Shown piece by piece: positions 1 to 6,881 of a DNA stretch of 11,951 nucleotides. The DNA is from Clostridiales bacterium (GTDB lineage: Bacteria > Bacillota > Clostridia > Oscillospirales > Oscillospiraceae), in the NCBI GenBank assembly GCA_012516225.1, contig JAAYWX010000321.1, positions 1-11,951 of the forward strand, in the 5' to 3' direction. The notes below the pieces were generated by a model. The model made no database searches and was not told the DNA's origin. It saw only the letters and a program-made list of their open reading frames with translations. The position numbers were made by a program, and so were the translations under genes. Numbering within the stretch: the stretch's first letter is position 1; each line of letters starts with the position of its first letter.

Positions 1-170
1 CGATTGTAGAGGCCCGAGAGGCCATTGATGCGTACATCCATTTCTACAACCATGAGCGCATCCAGTTAAAAACTGGAGTGGCACCGCTTTCGCTGCGCCA
101 CTCCGCTTAAAACTCAATATTTCCTACCAGGAGGCTTTTTTGTGCTGTCCGCACAATCTGGGGCAGTCCA
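1..170 (+). mobile_element. IS3-family insertion sequence, right end only
   Basis: The window opens inside an IS3-type element. The transposase C-terminus ends at 110, and the non-coding right end runs to about 170, finishing with GGGCAGTCCA. Read from the outside this begins TGGACTGCCCC, which fits the TG...CA ends of IS3-family terminal repeats. A small TGTGC/GCACA hairpin (141-155) lies inside the presumed terminal repeat. The left end is outside the window, so the exact boundary and any 3-4 bp target duplication (expected to start with AGA at 171) cannot be confirmed. The family call rests on the protein; the right boundary is inferred. Confidence 0.7.
3..110 (+). CDS. IS3-family transposase (OrfB), C-terminal fragment
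   Basis: Frame 3 is open from the window edge to TAA at 108-110 and gives 35 residues, with the stretch AIDAYIHFYNHERIQLKTG followed by VAPLSLRHSA. The pattern YIxFYNxERIQ.K....P...R is the typical C-terminal end of the DDE (rve/rve_3) integrase domain of IS3-family OrfB transposases. OrfB catalyses strand transfer of the element, usually as an OrfAB frameshift product. The D-D-E catalytic residues lie upstream, outside the window, so whether the element is active cannot be judged. The frame is intact as far as it is visible and ends in a normal stop. Confidence 0.85.
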   Translation: MVEAREAIDAYIHFYNHERIQLKTGVAPLSLRHSA

Positions 171-198
171 AGATCCGTAGGGGCTGTTTTCATTAGTA

Positions 199-229
199 AA
201 TCCGTTAGCAAAAAACGCGCTAACGGATT
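199..229. repeat. Perfect 11-bp inverted repeat (hairpin)
   Basis: AATCCGTTAGC (199-209) and GCTAACGGATT (219-229) are exact reverse complements around a 9-nt loop. Neither strand has a T-run directly after the stem, so it is not a classical intrinsic terminator. It lies between the IS right end and the tRNA-Gln terminator. Nothing else is recognisable in 171-319. Confidence 0.6.
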
Positions 230-319
230 GTTATGTGCTCCCAAAATTTAACGATTAGAGGTAAATATTATTAACGCTCAAAATGCGTGTAGCCATTGAT
301 ATTACTGAGAAAAATGAAA

Positions 320-350
320 AAATCCCGTAATCTCAAGGACTACGGGATTT
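320..350 (-). terminator. Intrinsic terminator of tRNA-Gln
   Basis: AAATCCCGTA (320-329) pairs perfectly with TACGGGATTT (341-350) around an 11-nt loop. On the minus strand the stem is followed by TTTTCATTTTT, and it starts 9 nt after the CCA end of the tRNA. A shorter T-run on the plus side (354-359) could also make it work in the other direction. Confidence 0.85.
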
Positions 351-358
351 ACATTTTT

Positions 359-432
359 TGGCAGCGGGAGAAGGATTCGAACCCTCACAAACAGAGTCAG
401 AGTCTGTCGTGCTACCTTTACACAATCCCGCT
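359..432 (-). tRNA. tRNA-Gln (anticodon CTG)
   Basis: Read on the minus strand, 432-359 folds as a complete 74-nt cloverleaf. The 7-bp acceptor stem is AGCGGGA/TCCCGCT. The D stem is GTGT/GCAC with an AAAGGTA loop. The anticodon stem is ACAGA/TCTGT with loop CTCTGAC, which places CTG at positions 34-36. The variable loop has 4 nt, the T arm is GAGGG-TTCGAAT-CCTTC, the discriminator base is G, and CCA is encoded. CTG reads CAG, glutamine. The ACTCTGACT core around the anticodon and G73 are usual for tRNA-Gln. It is a single-gene transcription unit with its own promoter and terminator. Confidence 0.95.
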
Positions 433-465
433 AAATTTATTAAGCTTAAAACAGAAGCAAGAGTA

Positions 466-493
466 ATTATACTATAATATTTTAACTTGTCAA
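466..493 (-). promoter_or_regulatory. Promoter of tRNA-Gln
   Basis: On the minus strand there is a perfect -35 TTGACA (493-488) and a perfect -10 TATAAT (471-466), separated by 16 bp. Transcription should start near 459, about 27 nt before the mature tRNA 5' end. An exact match to the housekeeping sigma-A consensus is as expected for a stable RNA gene. Confidence 0.9.
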
Positions 494-500
494 GAGATAT

Positions 501-546
501 TCAAAAAAAAGCACAAATCTGCGCTCCATATTCAGAGCGCAGATTT
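501..546 (-). terminator. Intrinsic terminator after ireB
   Basis: AAATCTGCGCTC (515-526) and GAGCGCAGATTT (535-546) form a perfect 12-bp stem with an 8-nt loop. On the minus strand the stem is followed after 4 nt by an uninterrupted run of eight T (510-503). It lies about 60 bp downstream of the ireB stop codon and separates ireB from the tRNA-Gln unit. Confidence 0.9.
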
Positions 547-605
547 TACCTGAATATCCAAAACATCAAACAAATTTCAAAAATCGTAACGCATATTTAT
601 CGGCT

Positions 606-848
606 TTACTTTTCAAGATAGCTTGTCACAAGTTCATGCAGAAGCTCATCTCGGTCTATGCGGCAGATAAGGCTGCGGGCATTGTTATAGTTCGTGATAT
701 AGGTAGGATCCTCGGAGAGGATATAACCGACAATCTGGTTAATGGGATTGTACCCTTTTACAACAAGAGAGTTATAGACGGAGGACAATATTTCCTTCAT
801 CTCCGTCTTATTGTCGATTACGTTGAACTTGCGCGTTGCATCCTCCAT
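606..848 (-). CDS. ireB: IreB family regulatory phosphoprotein (UPF0297/DUF965)
   Basis: This 80-aa protein has the family's highly conserved core, with KGYNPINQIVGYILSEDPTYI and a C-terminal RDELLHELVTSYL. Homologues include Bacillus YrzL and Enterococcus IreB. In Enterococcus, IreB is phosphorylated on N-terminal threonines by the PASTA kinase IreK and lowers cephalosporin resistance. A threonine is present here at position 5. It is a small cytoplasmic helical protein of near-usual family length. The ATG at 848 has GGGAGG (862-857) 8 nt upstream. It follows pheT by about 100 bp with its own promoter, and a strong terminator comes after it. The ruvX and DUF1292 genes that usually follow ireB are absent. 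Confidence 0.95.
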   Translation of the reverse strand: MEDATRKFNVIDNKTEMKEILSSVYNSLVVKGYNPINQIVGYILSEDPTYITNYNNARSLICRIDRDELLHELVTSYLEK

Positions 849-879
849 TTATACAGCCTCCCTTCAGCTTCATAACCTT

Positions 880-907
880 ATTATAGCAAATATATTTTTG
901 CAGTAAA
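880..907 (-). promoter_or_regulatory. Promoter of ireB
   Basis: On the minus strand, -35 TTTACT (907-902) is followed after 16 bp by -10 TATAAT (885-880). A TG one base ahead of the -10 makes it an extended -10 promoter. No convincing terminator lies between pheT and this site, so read-through from pheST is also possible. Confidence 0.7.
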
Positions 908-951
908 GCCGTATAATATTACTATTCAGTTACATTTTAGCGCAAAACTGT

Positions 952-3330
952 CTATCTTATTACAGCTCCGTGAACTTTTTCAAGTTTTGAAAGTATAGTT
1001 TTTATTATTTCGTCCGCATGTTCATCTGTAAGCGTCTTATCCTTGGCGCGCATAGTGAGGGAAAAGGCAACGCTGCGTTTGCCTTCGGGGATTCCCGTTC
1101 CTGTATAAACGTCAAACATCCGGCAACTTTCAAGAAATTCTCCGCCAGCCTCATACATGGTATCGGCAAGAGCCGCGACAGTAACCGCCGAGTCGCATAC
1201 AACTGCTATGTCGCGGGTCACAGCGGGGAAACGAGGCAGCGGCGTATATGAAGGTTCTCCGGAAACATGGGACATCATTGCGGAAATATTCAGTTCTGCG
1301 GCAAACACTCCGGAAGAAAGGCCAAATTCCGGACATACCGAAGGATGGATTTGCCCTATAACGCCCAAAACATCGCCTCTACAGGTAATTTTCGCACAGC
1401 GCCCCGGATGATAAGCGGTATTGTCGGAGATAGCTTCATAGCGGACATTTTTTATGCGCAGAGACTCGAAAAGTGTTTCAATACAGCCCTTCAATTCAAA
1501 GAATCCTGCATCCTTCCCGTAAGTTCCAAGAGTAAGGATTGTTTGTTCGTCGGCCAGCTCGGAATTTTCGCATGGAAGATAAATCGTCGCAAGCTCGAAC
1601 AGCTTTACATCCATATTGCGTTTTGACATATTGGTACCGAGAACTTCAAGCATCGACGGGAGAGATGTAGTCCTCATAACGCTCGTATCCTCTCCAAGAG
1701 GGTTCTGTATGACAAAAGCTTTTCGAAGCGGGCTGCTCTCCGGAAGATGTATTTTATCCCAAGCAGTCTTGCTTCCGAACGAATACGTCAGAACCTCAAA
1801 AAATCCCATTCCTCTGCATAGAGAGCTTACTTTTCTCTCAAATTTCTGCTTCGGAGAAAATCCACCAACAGCGGCGCTTCCTTTGAATACGGTCGGTTCT
1901 ATTTTATCATACCCGTAAAAGCGGCCCACTTCTTCGGCAATATCCGCATAGTGCTCAATATCGGTGCGGAAAGAAGGAACGCATATAATGTTTCCGTCCA
2001 TCGAAAATCCGAGCTTTTCAAGGGCGGCAACCATAAACTCGCGCTCAATTTCCGTTCCGAGAAGCGCATTTATCCTCTCCGGCTGCAAAGGCAGGCGGAC
2101 TTCTTTCGGCTCTACGGCGACTACATCTATAACACCATCAAGGACTTCGCCTGCGCCGAGCATTTCAATAAGCTCACATGCCCGGTTAACTGCCGGAACG
2201 GTGTTCATAGGATCAAGCCCTTTTTCAAACCGGCCAGATGCATCCGTACGCATTCCGAGCGCTATTGCTGTTTTTCGTATAGACGTACCGTTGAAGTTTG
2301 CCGACTCAAGCACAATCATGCCGGTATTTTCGGTGACTTCACTGTTTTCCCCTCCCATTACTCCAGCAAGTCCGATGGGGTCGTGCTCATCGGCTATGAC
2401 AAGCATATCGGGAGTAATGATACGTTCCTTGTCATCAAGAGTTTTCAGCTTTTCCCCTTCCTTTGCAAGCCGGACAACAATTTTGCCTCCTTTTACGCAG
2501 GAATAGTCAAATGCGTGCATAGGCTGACCGTACTCAAGCATAACATAGTTTGTGATATCCACTATGTTGTTTATGGGACGGATCCCGGAAGCGCGCAGAC
2601 GGCGGCGCATCCACGTCGGCGAAGGACCGACTTTGATATTTTTCACCATCTTTGCGGTATACCGCGGGCAAAGCTCCGGATTAAGAATCTCAACGCTTAA
2701 ATATTTTTCAATATTTCCGTCCCCGCCTTTTACTTCCGGAGTATGAAGGTCCAGCTTTGTATTGAATGTTGCTGCACTTTCGCGGGCAAGCCCGATTACG
2801 GAAAGACAGTCAGGGCGGTTGTTTGTAATTTCAAATTCTACAACCGTATCGTTGAGGCCTAAAACTTCCTTTATGTCATCGCCCGCAGAACAAGGCTCCT
2901 GAAGAATAAAAATGCCATTTTCTATGGCATATGGATAATCATGCGTATCAAGTCCCAGTTCTTTAAGGGAACAAAGCATTCCCTGCGACTCAACACCCCG
3001 AAGTTTCCCAGTGTGTATGGTTATTCCGCCGGGAAGCTCGGCACCGTCAATCGCGACAGGTACAAGGTCACCCTTCTTTACATTCTGCGCTCCGGTAACA
3101 ACCTTAATCGGAGAAGGGTTTCCGATATTGACGGTGCAGACCCACATATGGTCGGAGTTTTCATGGCGGACAATTTCCAGCACTTCGCCGACTACAACAT
3201 TTGAAATTCCTCCGCCAGTTTTTTCCCACCCTTCGACTTTCGAGCCTGTGAGGGTCATAGCGTCGCAGTATTCTTTATCGGATGCTTTTATGTCCGTGAA
3301 TTCGGACAGCCATTCGCGTGATAGTTTCAT
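952..3330 (-). CDS. pheT: Phenylalanyl-tRNA synthetase beta subunit
   Basis: PheT pairs with PheS as an (alpha-beta)2 enzyme that charges tRNA-Phe; the beta subunit binds tRNA and edits Tyr-tRNA-Phe. At 792 aa it has the usual bacterial length. In order there are an N-terminal EMAP-type tRNA-binding fold (about 42-150, with IRHENSDHMWVC and the LRGVESQGMLCS loop, read loosely), the B3/4 editing region (about 210-385, NRPDCLSVIGLAREsA and YGQPMHAFD), the B5 domain, the degenerate synthetase core, and a C-terminal anticodon-binding FDX-ACB domain (about 699-791, starting PRFPAVTRDIAVV). The ATG at 3330 has AAGGAGGG upstream, overlapping the end of pheS; only 12 nt separate the two genes, so they form one operon. 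It ends in TAG. No disruption is seen. Confidence 0.97.
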   Translation of the reverse strand: MKLSREWLSEFTDIKASDKEYCDAMTLTGSKVEGWEKTGGGISNVVVGEVLEIVRHENSDHMWVCTVNIGNPSPIKVVTGAQNVKKGDLVPVAIDGAELPGGITIHTGKLRGVESQGMLCSLKELGLDTHDYPYAIENGIFILQEPCSAGDDIKEVLGLNDTVVEFEITNNRPDCLSVIGLARESAATFNTKLDLHTPEVKGGDGNIEKYLSVEILNPELCPRYTAKMVKNIKVGPSPTWMRRRLRASGIRPINNIVDITNYVMLEYGQPMHAFDYSCVKGGKIVVRLAKEGEKLKTLDDKERIITPDMLVIADEHDPIGLAGVMGGENSEVTENTGMIVLESANFNGTSIRKTAIALGMRTDASGRFEKGLDPMNTVPAVNRACELIEMLGAGEVLDGVIDVVAVEPKEVRLPLQPERINALLGTEIEREFMVAALEKLGFSMDGNIICVPSFRTDIEHYADIAEEVGRFYGYDKIEPTVFKGSAAVGGFSPKQKFERKVSSLCRGMGFFEVLTYSFGSKTAWDKIHLPESSPLRKAFVIQNPLGEDTSVMRTTSLPSMLEVLGTNMSKRNMDVKLFELATIYLPCENSELADEQTILTLGTYGKDAGFFELKGCIETLFESLRIKNVRYEAISDNTAYHPGRCAKITCRGDVLGVIGQIHPSVCPEFGLSSGVFAAELNISAMMSHVSGEPSYTPLPRFPAVTRDIAVVCDSAVTVAALADTMYEAGGEFLESCRMFDVYTGTGIPEGKRSVAFSLTMRAKDKTLTDEHADEIIKTILSKLEKVHGAVIR

Positions 3331-3342
3331 ATTAAGCCCTCC

Positions 3343-4368
3343 TTAAAACTGACTCAAAAATCTGACGTCGTTTTCGTATATCAAGCGTAGGTCGCTTATG
3401 TCAAACCGGCGCATGGTTATGCGCTCAAGCCCGACGCCAAACGCAAACCCCGAGTATACTTCGCTGTCTATGCCGCAGTTTTCAAGAACTTTCGGATGAA
3501 CCATACCGGCTCCGAGTATTTCTATCCAGCCTTCGCCTTTGCAGACACGGCAGCCGCGTCCTTCGCACTCAAAGCACTGTATATCGACCTCACAGGACGG
3601 TTCCGTAAACGGGAAATGGTGCGGGCGGAAACGGGTGACGGCATTTTCTCCGTAAAGCTTTTTTACAAGTATATTCAATGTTCCCTTAAGATCGCCCATA
3701 GTTATTCCTCTGTCAACAACAAGCCCTTCTATCTGATGGAACATAGGGCTGTGTGTCGCGTCCACCTCATCTTTGCGGTAAACTCATCCGGGTGATACAA
3801 TTCGTATAGGCAGAGGCTGCGTTTCCATGACGCGTATTTGGACGGGAGACGTCTGAGTGCGCAGAAGAATTCTGTCATCATCCGTAAAGTAGAAGGTATC
3901 CTGCCTGTCGCGTGCCGGGTGGCCTTCCTGCGTGTTCAGCTTGGTAAAGTTGTAATCGGCGTATTCTATTTCAGGACCTTCCGCAACTGTAAAGCCCATT
4001 CCGATAAATATTTCCAAAACTTCGTCCAGCACGGTGTTGAGAGGGTGCTTTTTCCCGACAGCAACGGGCTTTCCCGGAATTGTGACGTCTATTTTTTCTG
4101 AGCGCAGTTTCATTTCCAGCAGTTTCTCTTCGAGCTCTGCGCGCTTTTCATCCAGAGATTTTGTAAGCGCTTCGCGCACCTCGTTTGCAAGCTGACCTAT
4201 TGCGGGGCGCTCATCTTCCGAACGCGGGCCCATCTGCTTCAGAATTGCTGTAAGCTCGCCTTTTTTGCCAAGATATTTTACCCGCAGATTTTCGAGGACA
4301 TCGATACTGTCCGCTTCCTTGACGGAAGACAGGGAAACTTCTTTTAATTCCTGCAGCAGTTTTCTCAT
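3343..4368 (-). CDS. pheS: Phenylalanyl-tRNA synthetase alpha subunit, frame interrupted by in-frame TGA at codon 195
   Basis: PheS is the catalytic subunit of PheRS. Without the internal stop the frame codes for 341 aa, the normal length. Residues 1-85 are the N-terminal coiled-coil arm. The class II core starts near HPLNTVLDEVL (108-118) and includes HPARDRQDTFY (150-160) and LLRTQTSPVQIR (168-179). The C-terminal part has VDATHSPMFHQIEG, a Cys cluster CFECEGRGCRVC common in Gram-positive PheS, and motif 3 GFAFGVGLER. At 3786-3784 the codon is TGA where homologues have Arg (PGRVYR). Both flanks are in the same frame (4368 and 3765 differ by 603 bases), so one C-to-T change from CGA accounts for it. 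As written, translation gives a 194-aa fragment ending inside motif 2. A GTG at 3765 could start a 140-aa C-terminal piece but has no good ribosome site. The start at 4368 has AAGGAG 9 nt upstream. Expression is controlled by the T-box leader. Confidence 0.9.
3784..3786 (-). other. In-frame TGA codon inside pheS
   Basis: The minus strand reads CCC GGA TGA GTT TAC CGC, where the family reads P-G-R-V-Y-R. The TGA replaces an Arg codon three residues ahead of the motif-2 arginine (R198). Three other genes in the window (the NAD(P)HX enzyme, the lipoprotein and the 230-aa protein) end at TGA where the family or context fits a stop. TGA is therefore an ordinary stop in this genome. Confidence 0.9.
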
Positions 4369-4400
4369 TGACAGATACTCCTTATGTTTATAAATTTCGT

Positions 4401-4446
4401 TTTAAAAACAAAAGAACCTTTCATCCCAACATCTGGGACGAAAGGT
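4401..4446 (-). terminator. T-box controlled leader terminator of pheST
   Basis: On the minus strand ACCTTTCGTCCCA (4446-4434) pairs over 13 bp, with one G-U pair, with TGGGATGAAAGGT (4428-4416). It is followed by TTCTTTTGTTTTT (4415-4403). The T-box sequence lies just upstream, as needed for the competing antiterminator fold. Confidence 0.92.
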
Positions 4447-4651
4447 AAAACTTCCGCGGTACCACCCGAATTCGGCGTAAAACACGCCGCCCTTACCCCG
4501 CTTTTAACGGTGCGGCTCCGCCGGTGATTGGCCGGGTGCTCCGGGGCGAACCAAACGCTTTCTCCGCAGGGTGCTTTCAGCCGGCGGCGACCCCTCTCTT
4601 TTGCGGAATAACGGCGCTATTTTCCCCTTCATCGCATTTAGTAATAGTTTA
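4401..4651 (-). ncRNA. T-box riboswitch leader of pheST (phenylalanine)
   Basis: On the minus strand the roughly 280-nt pheS leader contains the diagnostic T-box sequence AATTCGGGTGGTACCGCGG (4472-4454). Before it is a stem III hairpin, CGGCGT/ACGCCG (4489-4473). Further upstream is a large stem I region with the GATGAAGGGGAAAATAG start (near 4630) and an AGAGAGGGG distal part. A TTC triplet at 4550-4548 in GGTTCGCC is the best candidate specifier and matches phenylalanine. Uncharged tRNA-Phe should pair with the specifier and, through its 3' end, with the T-box, preventing the downstream terminator. The 410-bp gap between pheS and the start of the NAD(P)HX gene is explained by this leader and two promoters; it holds no gene. 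The specifier position is inferred from sequence alone. Confidence 0.93.
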
Positions 4652-4657
4652 CCCTTT

Positions 4658-4686
4658 TTTATACCACAAAATAAACAAATAGGCAA
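4658..4686 (-). promoter_or_regulatory. Promoter of pheST
   Basis: On the minus strand, -35 TTGCCT (4686-4681) and -10 TATAAA (4663-4658) are separated by 17 bp, with a TG one base before the -10 (extended -10). Transcription should begin near 4651, which gives the T-box leader its expected length. Confidence 0.75.
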
Positions 4687-4694
4687 GAATAAAT

Positions 4695-4723
4695 TTGACT
4701 AATTATTTTGACGAGTCTATAAT
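4695..4723 (+). promoter_or_regulatory. Promoter of the NAD(P)HX-lipoprotein-alr-mazF operon
   Basis: -35 TTGACT (4695-4700) and a perfect -10 TATAAT (4718-4723) have 17-bp spacing. Transcription should start near 4730, about 50 nt before the chosen start codon. The promoter overlaps the apparent 5' extension of the downstream reading frame, so that extension is not translated. It lies back to back with the pheST promoter, with 8 bp between the two -35 boxes. Confidence 0.88.
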
Positions 4724-4778
4724 ACCATTAATATGTAAAGTCGGAGCAGAACGAAAGTTTCAGCCGGAGGAAAAGCAG

Positions 4779-6296
4779 ATGCGACTTACTGATTCAAGAG
4801 CCATGCGGGACGCGGACAGCCGCGCCATACACGTTTTCGGCGTTCCCTCAACTTTACTTATGACAAACGCCGCAAAGGCGGTTGCGGAAGCTGCGCTTGA
4901 GCTTATGGGTAAAAACAAAAGCGCCGTTGTTTTCTGTGGAAGCGGGAATAACGGCGGGGACGGCATAGCTGCGGCGGCTTATCTTATAAGGAGAGGTGTT
5001 CAGGTAAGCTGCTTTCTTGTCGGCGACCGCGCCAAAATGACTTCCGACTGCGCCGAAATGGAACGCAGGTTTACAGAGCTCGGCGGAGTCCTTTTGGATT
5101 TTGAAGCCGACTCACAGAACGCAAGGCGGCTTGCTAATGAAGCGGGAGTAATTATCGATGCATTGTTCGGCATAGGCCTAAATTCGGAAATACGCGGCAG
5201 AGCCCTTTCCGCCGTAAAGCTTATCAATGAGTGTTCAGCCCCTGTCGTATCCGCGGATATAGCCAGCGGAGTTGAGGCGGATACCGGGCGTATACTTGGC
5301 GATGCCGTGCGTGCCGATATTACAGTTACTTTTTCAATGCCAAAAGTCGGACATTTTGTGGAACCCGGCTGCGTTTGCTGTGGAGAGCTTCGCATAGCGG
5401 ATATAGGGATACCGTCGGAAATCCTTCAGGGAGCGGGAATAGACGTTTTTGCTGTCCGTGCGGAGGATGTGTTTTTGCCTGCCCGTCCTCGGATCAGCCA
5501 TAAAGGAGATTACGGAAAACTTCTGATTATCGGAGGAAGCTTGGGATATACGGGAGCGCCGGTGCTTTGTGCCAAGGCGGCCGAAAGAAGCGGCGCAGGA
5601 CTTATTTTTCTCGGCGTTCCGGAAAAAATATACGAGATTACAGCGAGTAGGCTGTATGAACCTATGCCTTTTCCTTTGCCCAATGATGGCGAAGGCAGAA
5701 TAAATCTTTCAGCGATGTCTGAGATTCTTGAAAAACTGGCTGTCAGCGATGTCTGCGTTTTAGGCTGCGGCTTGTCCCGATCTGAAGAACTTGAAAGGCT
5801 TGTGCGTGTAACAACAAAAACAAGCCCTAAGCAGCTTGTAATAGACGCTGATGGACTTTTCGCACTTGGAGATGATCAGCAAATAATAAGAGCGGCACAG
5901 ATCCCTCCTGTTTTGACTCCGCATGAAAGGGAATTTATCCGTCTCGGCGGAAAACTTACAGGTGACAGGGTTTCAGATGCCCGTGAATTTGCAAAAAGCC
6001 GCAACTGTATTCTCGTACTTAAAGGTCACCGGACAATCTGCGCATTTCCGGACGGGGAAACCTATATAATATGCGCAGGGAATCCCGGTATGGCAAAGGG
6101 CGGCAGCGGAGATGTGCTTGCCGGAATAATCGGAGCGCTTTTGTGCCAGCTTCCTCAGAAACAGGCTATAATAACTGCTTGTGCCGTCCATGCGATGGCC
6201 GGGGATTTTTGCGCAGAAAAGTTTGGAGAATATTCCATGCTGCCAACAGATATTATAGAAGCAATACCAGAAATAATGAAATCGTTGACGAGGTGA
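4779..6296 (+). CDS. nnr: Bifunctional NAD(P)HX epimerase / ADP-dependent NAD(P)HX dehydratase
   Basis: This enzyme repairs hydrated NADH and NADPH: the N-terminal YjeF domain epimerises R- and S-NAD(P)HX, and the C-terminal ribokinase-like domain dehydrates S-NAD(P)HX using ADP. The 505-aa product is close to the usual length of the fused form. N-terminal half: CGSGNNGGDG (53-62), the IIDALFGIGL aspartate (D127), and ADIASGVEADTG (159-170). C-terminal half: HKGDYGKLLIIGGS (241-254), DADGL (356-360), LTPHEREF (379-386), and GNPGMAKGGSGDVLAG with likely base D445. The usual GPGLG loop reads GCGLS (329-333). The start is ATG 4779 with GGAGG 8 nt upstream; an in-frame TTG at 4695 lies inside the promoter and is rejected. 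It is first in its operon, and TGA ends the gene 3 nt before the next start. Confidence 0.95.
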   Translation: MRLTDSRAMRDADSRAIHVFGVPSTLLMTNAAKAVAEAALELMGKNKSAVVFCGSGNNGGDGIAAAAYLIRRGVQVSCFLVGDRAKMTSDCAEMERRFTELGGVLLDFEADSQNARRLANEAGVIIDALFGIGLNSEIRGRALSAVKLINECSAPVVSADIASGVEADTGRILGDAVRADITVTFSMPKVGHFVEPGCVCCGELRIADIGIPSEILQGAGIDVFAVRAEDVFLPARPRISHKGDYGKLLIIGGSLGYTGAPVLCAKAAERSGAGLIFLGVPEKIYEITASRLYEPMPFPLPNDGEGRINLSAMSEILEKLAVSDVCVLGCGLSRSEELERLVRVTTKTSPKQLVIDADGLFALGDDQQIIRAAQIPPVLTPHEREFIRLGGKLTGDRVSDAREFAKSRNCILVLKGHRTICAFPDGETYIICAGNPGMAKGGSGDVLAGIIGALLCQLPQKQAIITACAVHAMAGDFCAEKFGEYSMLPTDIIEAIPEIMKSLTR

Positions 6297-6299
6297 AAA

Positions 6300-6866
6300 A
6301 TGAAGCAGGCAAAATTGCTTGCACTTATGATAACCCTCACTGTGCTTTGCGGATGTTCAAGATCTGAAAAGTACGAGGAAGCTTTCTCGTCATGGCGTCA
6401 GAATTGCATCAGCATCAATGAACATGAAATAGAGGCCGTAGTGACTGCATCGGACGATAAGAAAATATGCGAATATACAATTTTGTACAATTTAAATAAA
6501 GATGGAGAAACGGTTGAGGTGCTGGCACCCGAGATGATTGCCAAAGTGAAGGCGCATGTCGACGAAAAAGATGAGGCGCGTTTGTCATATGACGGAGTTG
6601 TTCTTGATACTGGCAGCGTTCTTTCCAAAAATCTTTCACCCCTTATGGCTCTTCCGGTATTTATGTATATAGTAAAGGAAGGGCACATTGAAAACGCATG
6701 GAAAGAAAAAAAGGACGACTCGGAATACATAGCCGCAGACATGGAAATGCCGGACGGCACCATTATGACGCTTTGGCTAAGTGCGGACGAAATGGCCCCC
6801 GCTTATGCGGAAGTGAGAAACAGAGATAGGGTTGAGATTAAAATCGACATCAAAAATTTCAAATGA
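6300..6866 (+). CDS. Putative lipoprotein, GerS/YdcC (LolA-like) position
   Basis: This 188-aa protein has a clear type II signal: positive MKQAK, a hydrophobic stretch (6-16) and the lipobox LCGC with the lipidated cysteine at 19. It should be exported and anchored to the outer face of the membrane. The mature part is hydrophilic with alternating strands, including DKKICEYTILYNLNKDGETVEVL and MEMPDGTIMTLWLSADEM, compatible with a LolA/LppX-type beta half-barrel. I do not recognise the family from sequence alone. The position directly before alr matches Bacillus ydcC-alrA, and Clostridioides gerS, a LolA-like lipoprotein needed for spore cortex hydrolysis, is also next to an alanine racemase gene; the functional link is inference. 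ATG follows the previous TGA by 3 nt, with GAGGTG overlapping that stop. The stop is doubled (TGA TAA). Confidence 0.75.
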   Translation: MKQAKLLALMITLTVLCGCSRSEKYEEAFSSWRQNCISINEHEIEAVVTASDDKKICEYTILYNLNKDGETVEVLAPEMIAKVKAHVDEKDEARLSYDGVVLDTGSVLSKNLSPLMALPVFMYIVKEGHIENAWKEKKDDSEYIAADMEMPDGTIMTLWLSADEMAPAYAEVRNRDRVEIKIDIKNFK

Positions 6867-6881
6867 TAAAGAGGTTATTAA

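Noticed and set aside
1951..2700. A 249-aa plus-strand frame opposite pheT
   Set aside because: It is a shadow of the pheT coding strand with no ribosome site and no recognisable domain.
3784..3786. Selenocysteine or genome-wide UGA recoding
   Set aside because: The family has Arg at this place, not Cys, no evident hairpin follows the codon, and TGA serves as the stop of three other genes in the window.
3343..4368. Frameshift in pheS producing two separate reading frames
   Set aside because: The two pieces lie in the same frame, and the interrupting codon TGA aligns exactly with one missing residue, so it is a substitution and not an indel.
4504..4686. A 60-aa minus-strand frame in the pheS leader
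   Set aside because: It runs through the structured T-box stem I, and its start overlaps the pheST promoter; it is a chance frame in a GC-rich RNA element.
4695..4778. N-terminal extension of the NAD(P)HX enzyme from TTG 4695
   Set aside because: The extension covers the -35 and -10 boxes of the operon promoter and has no ribosome site; ATG 4779 has GGAGG at 8 nt.
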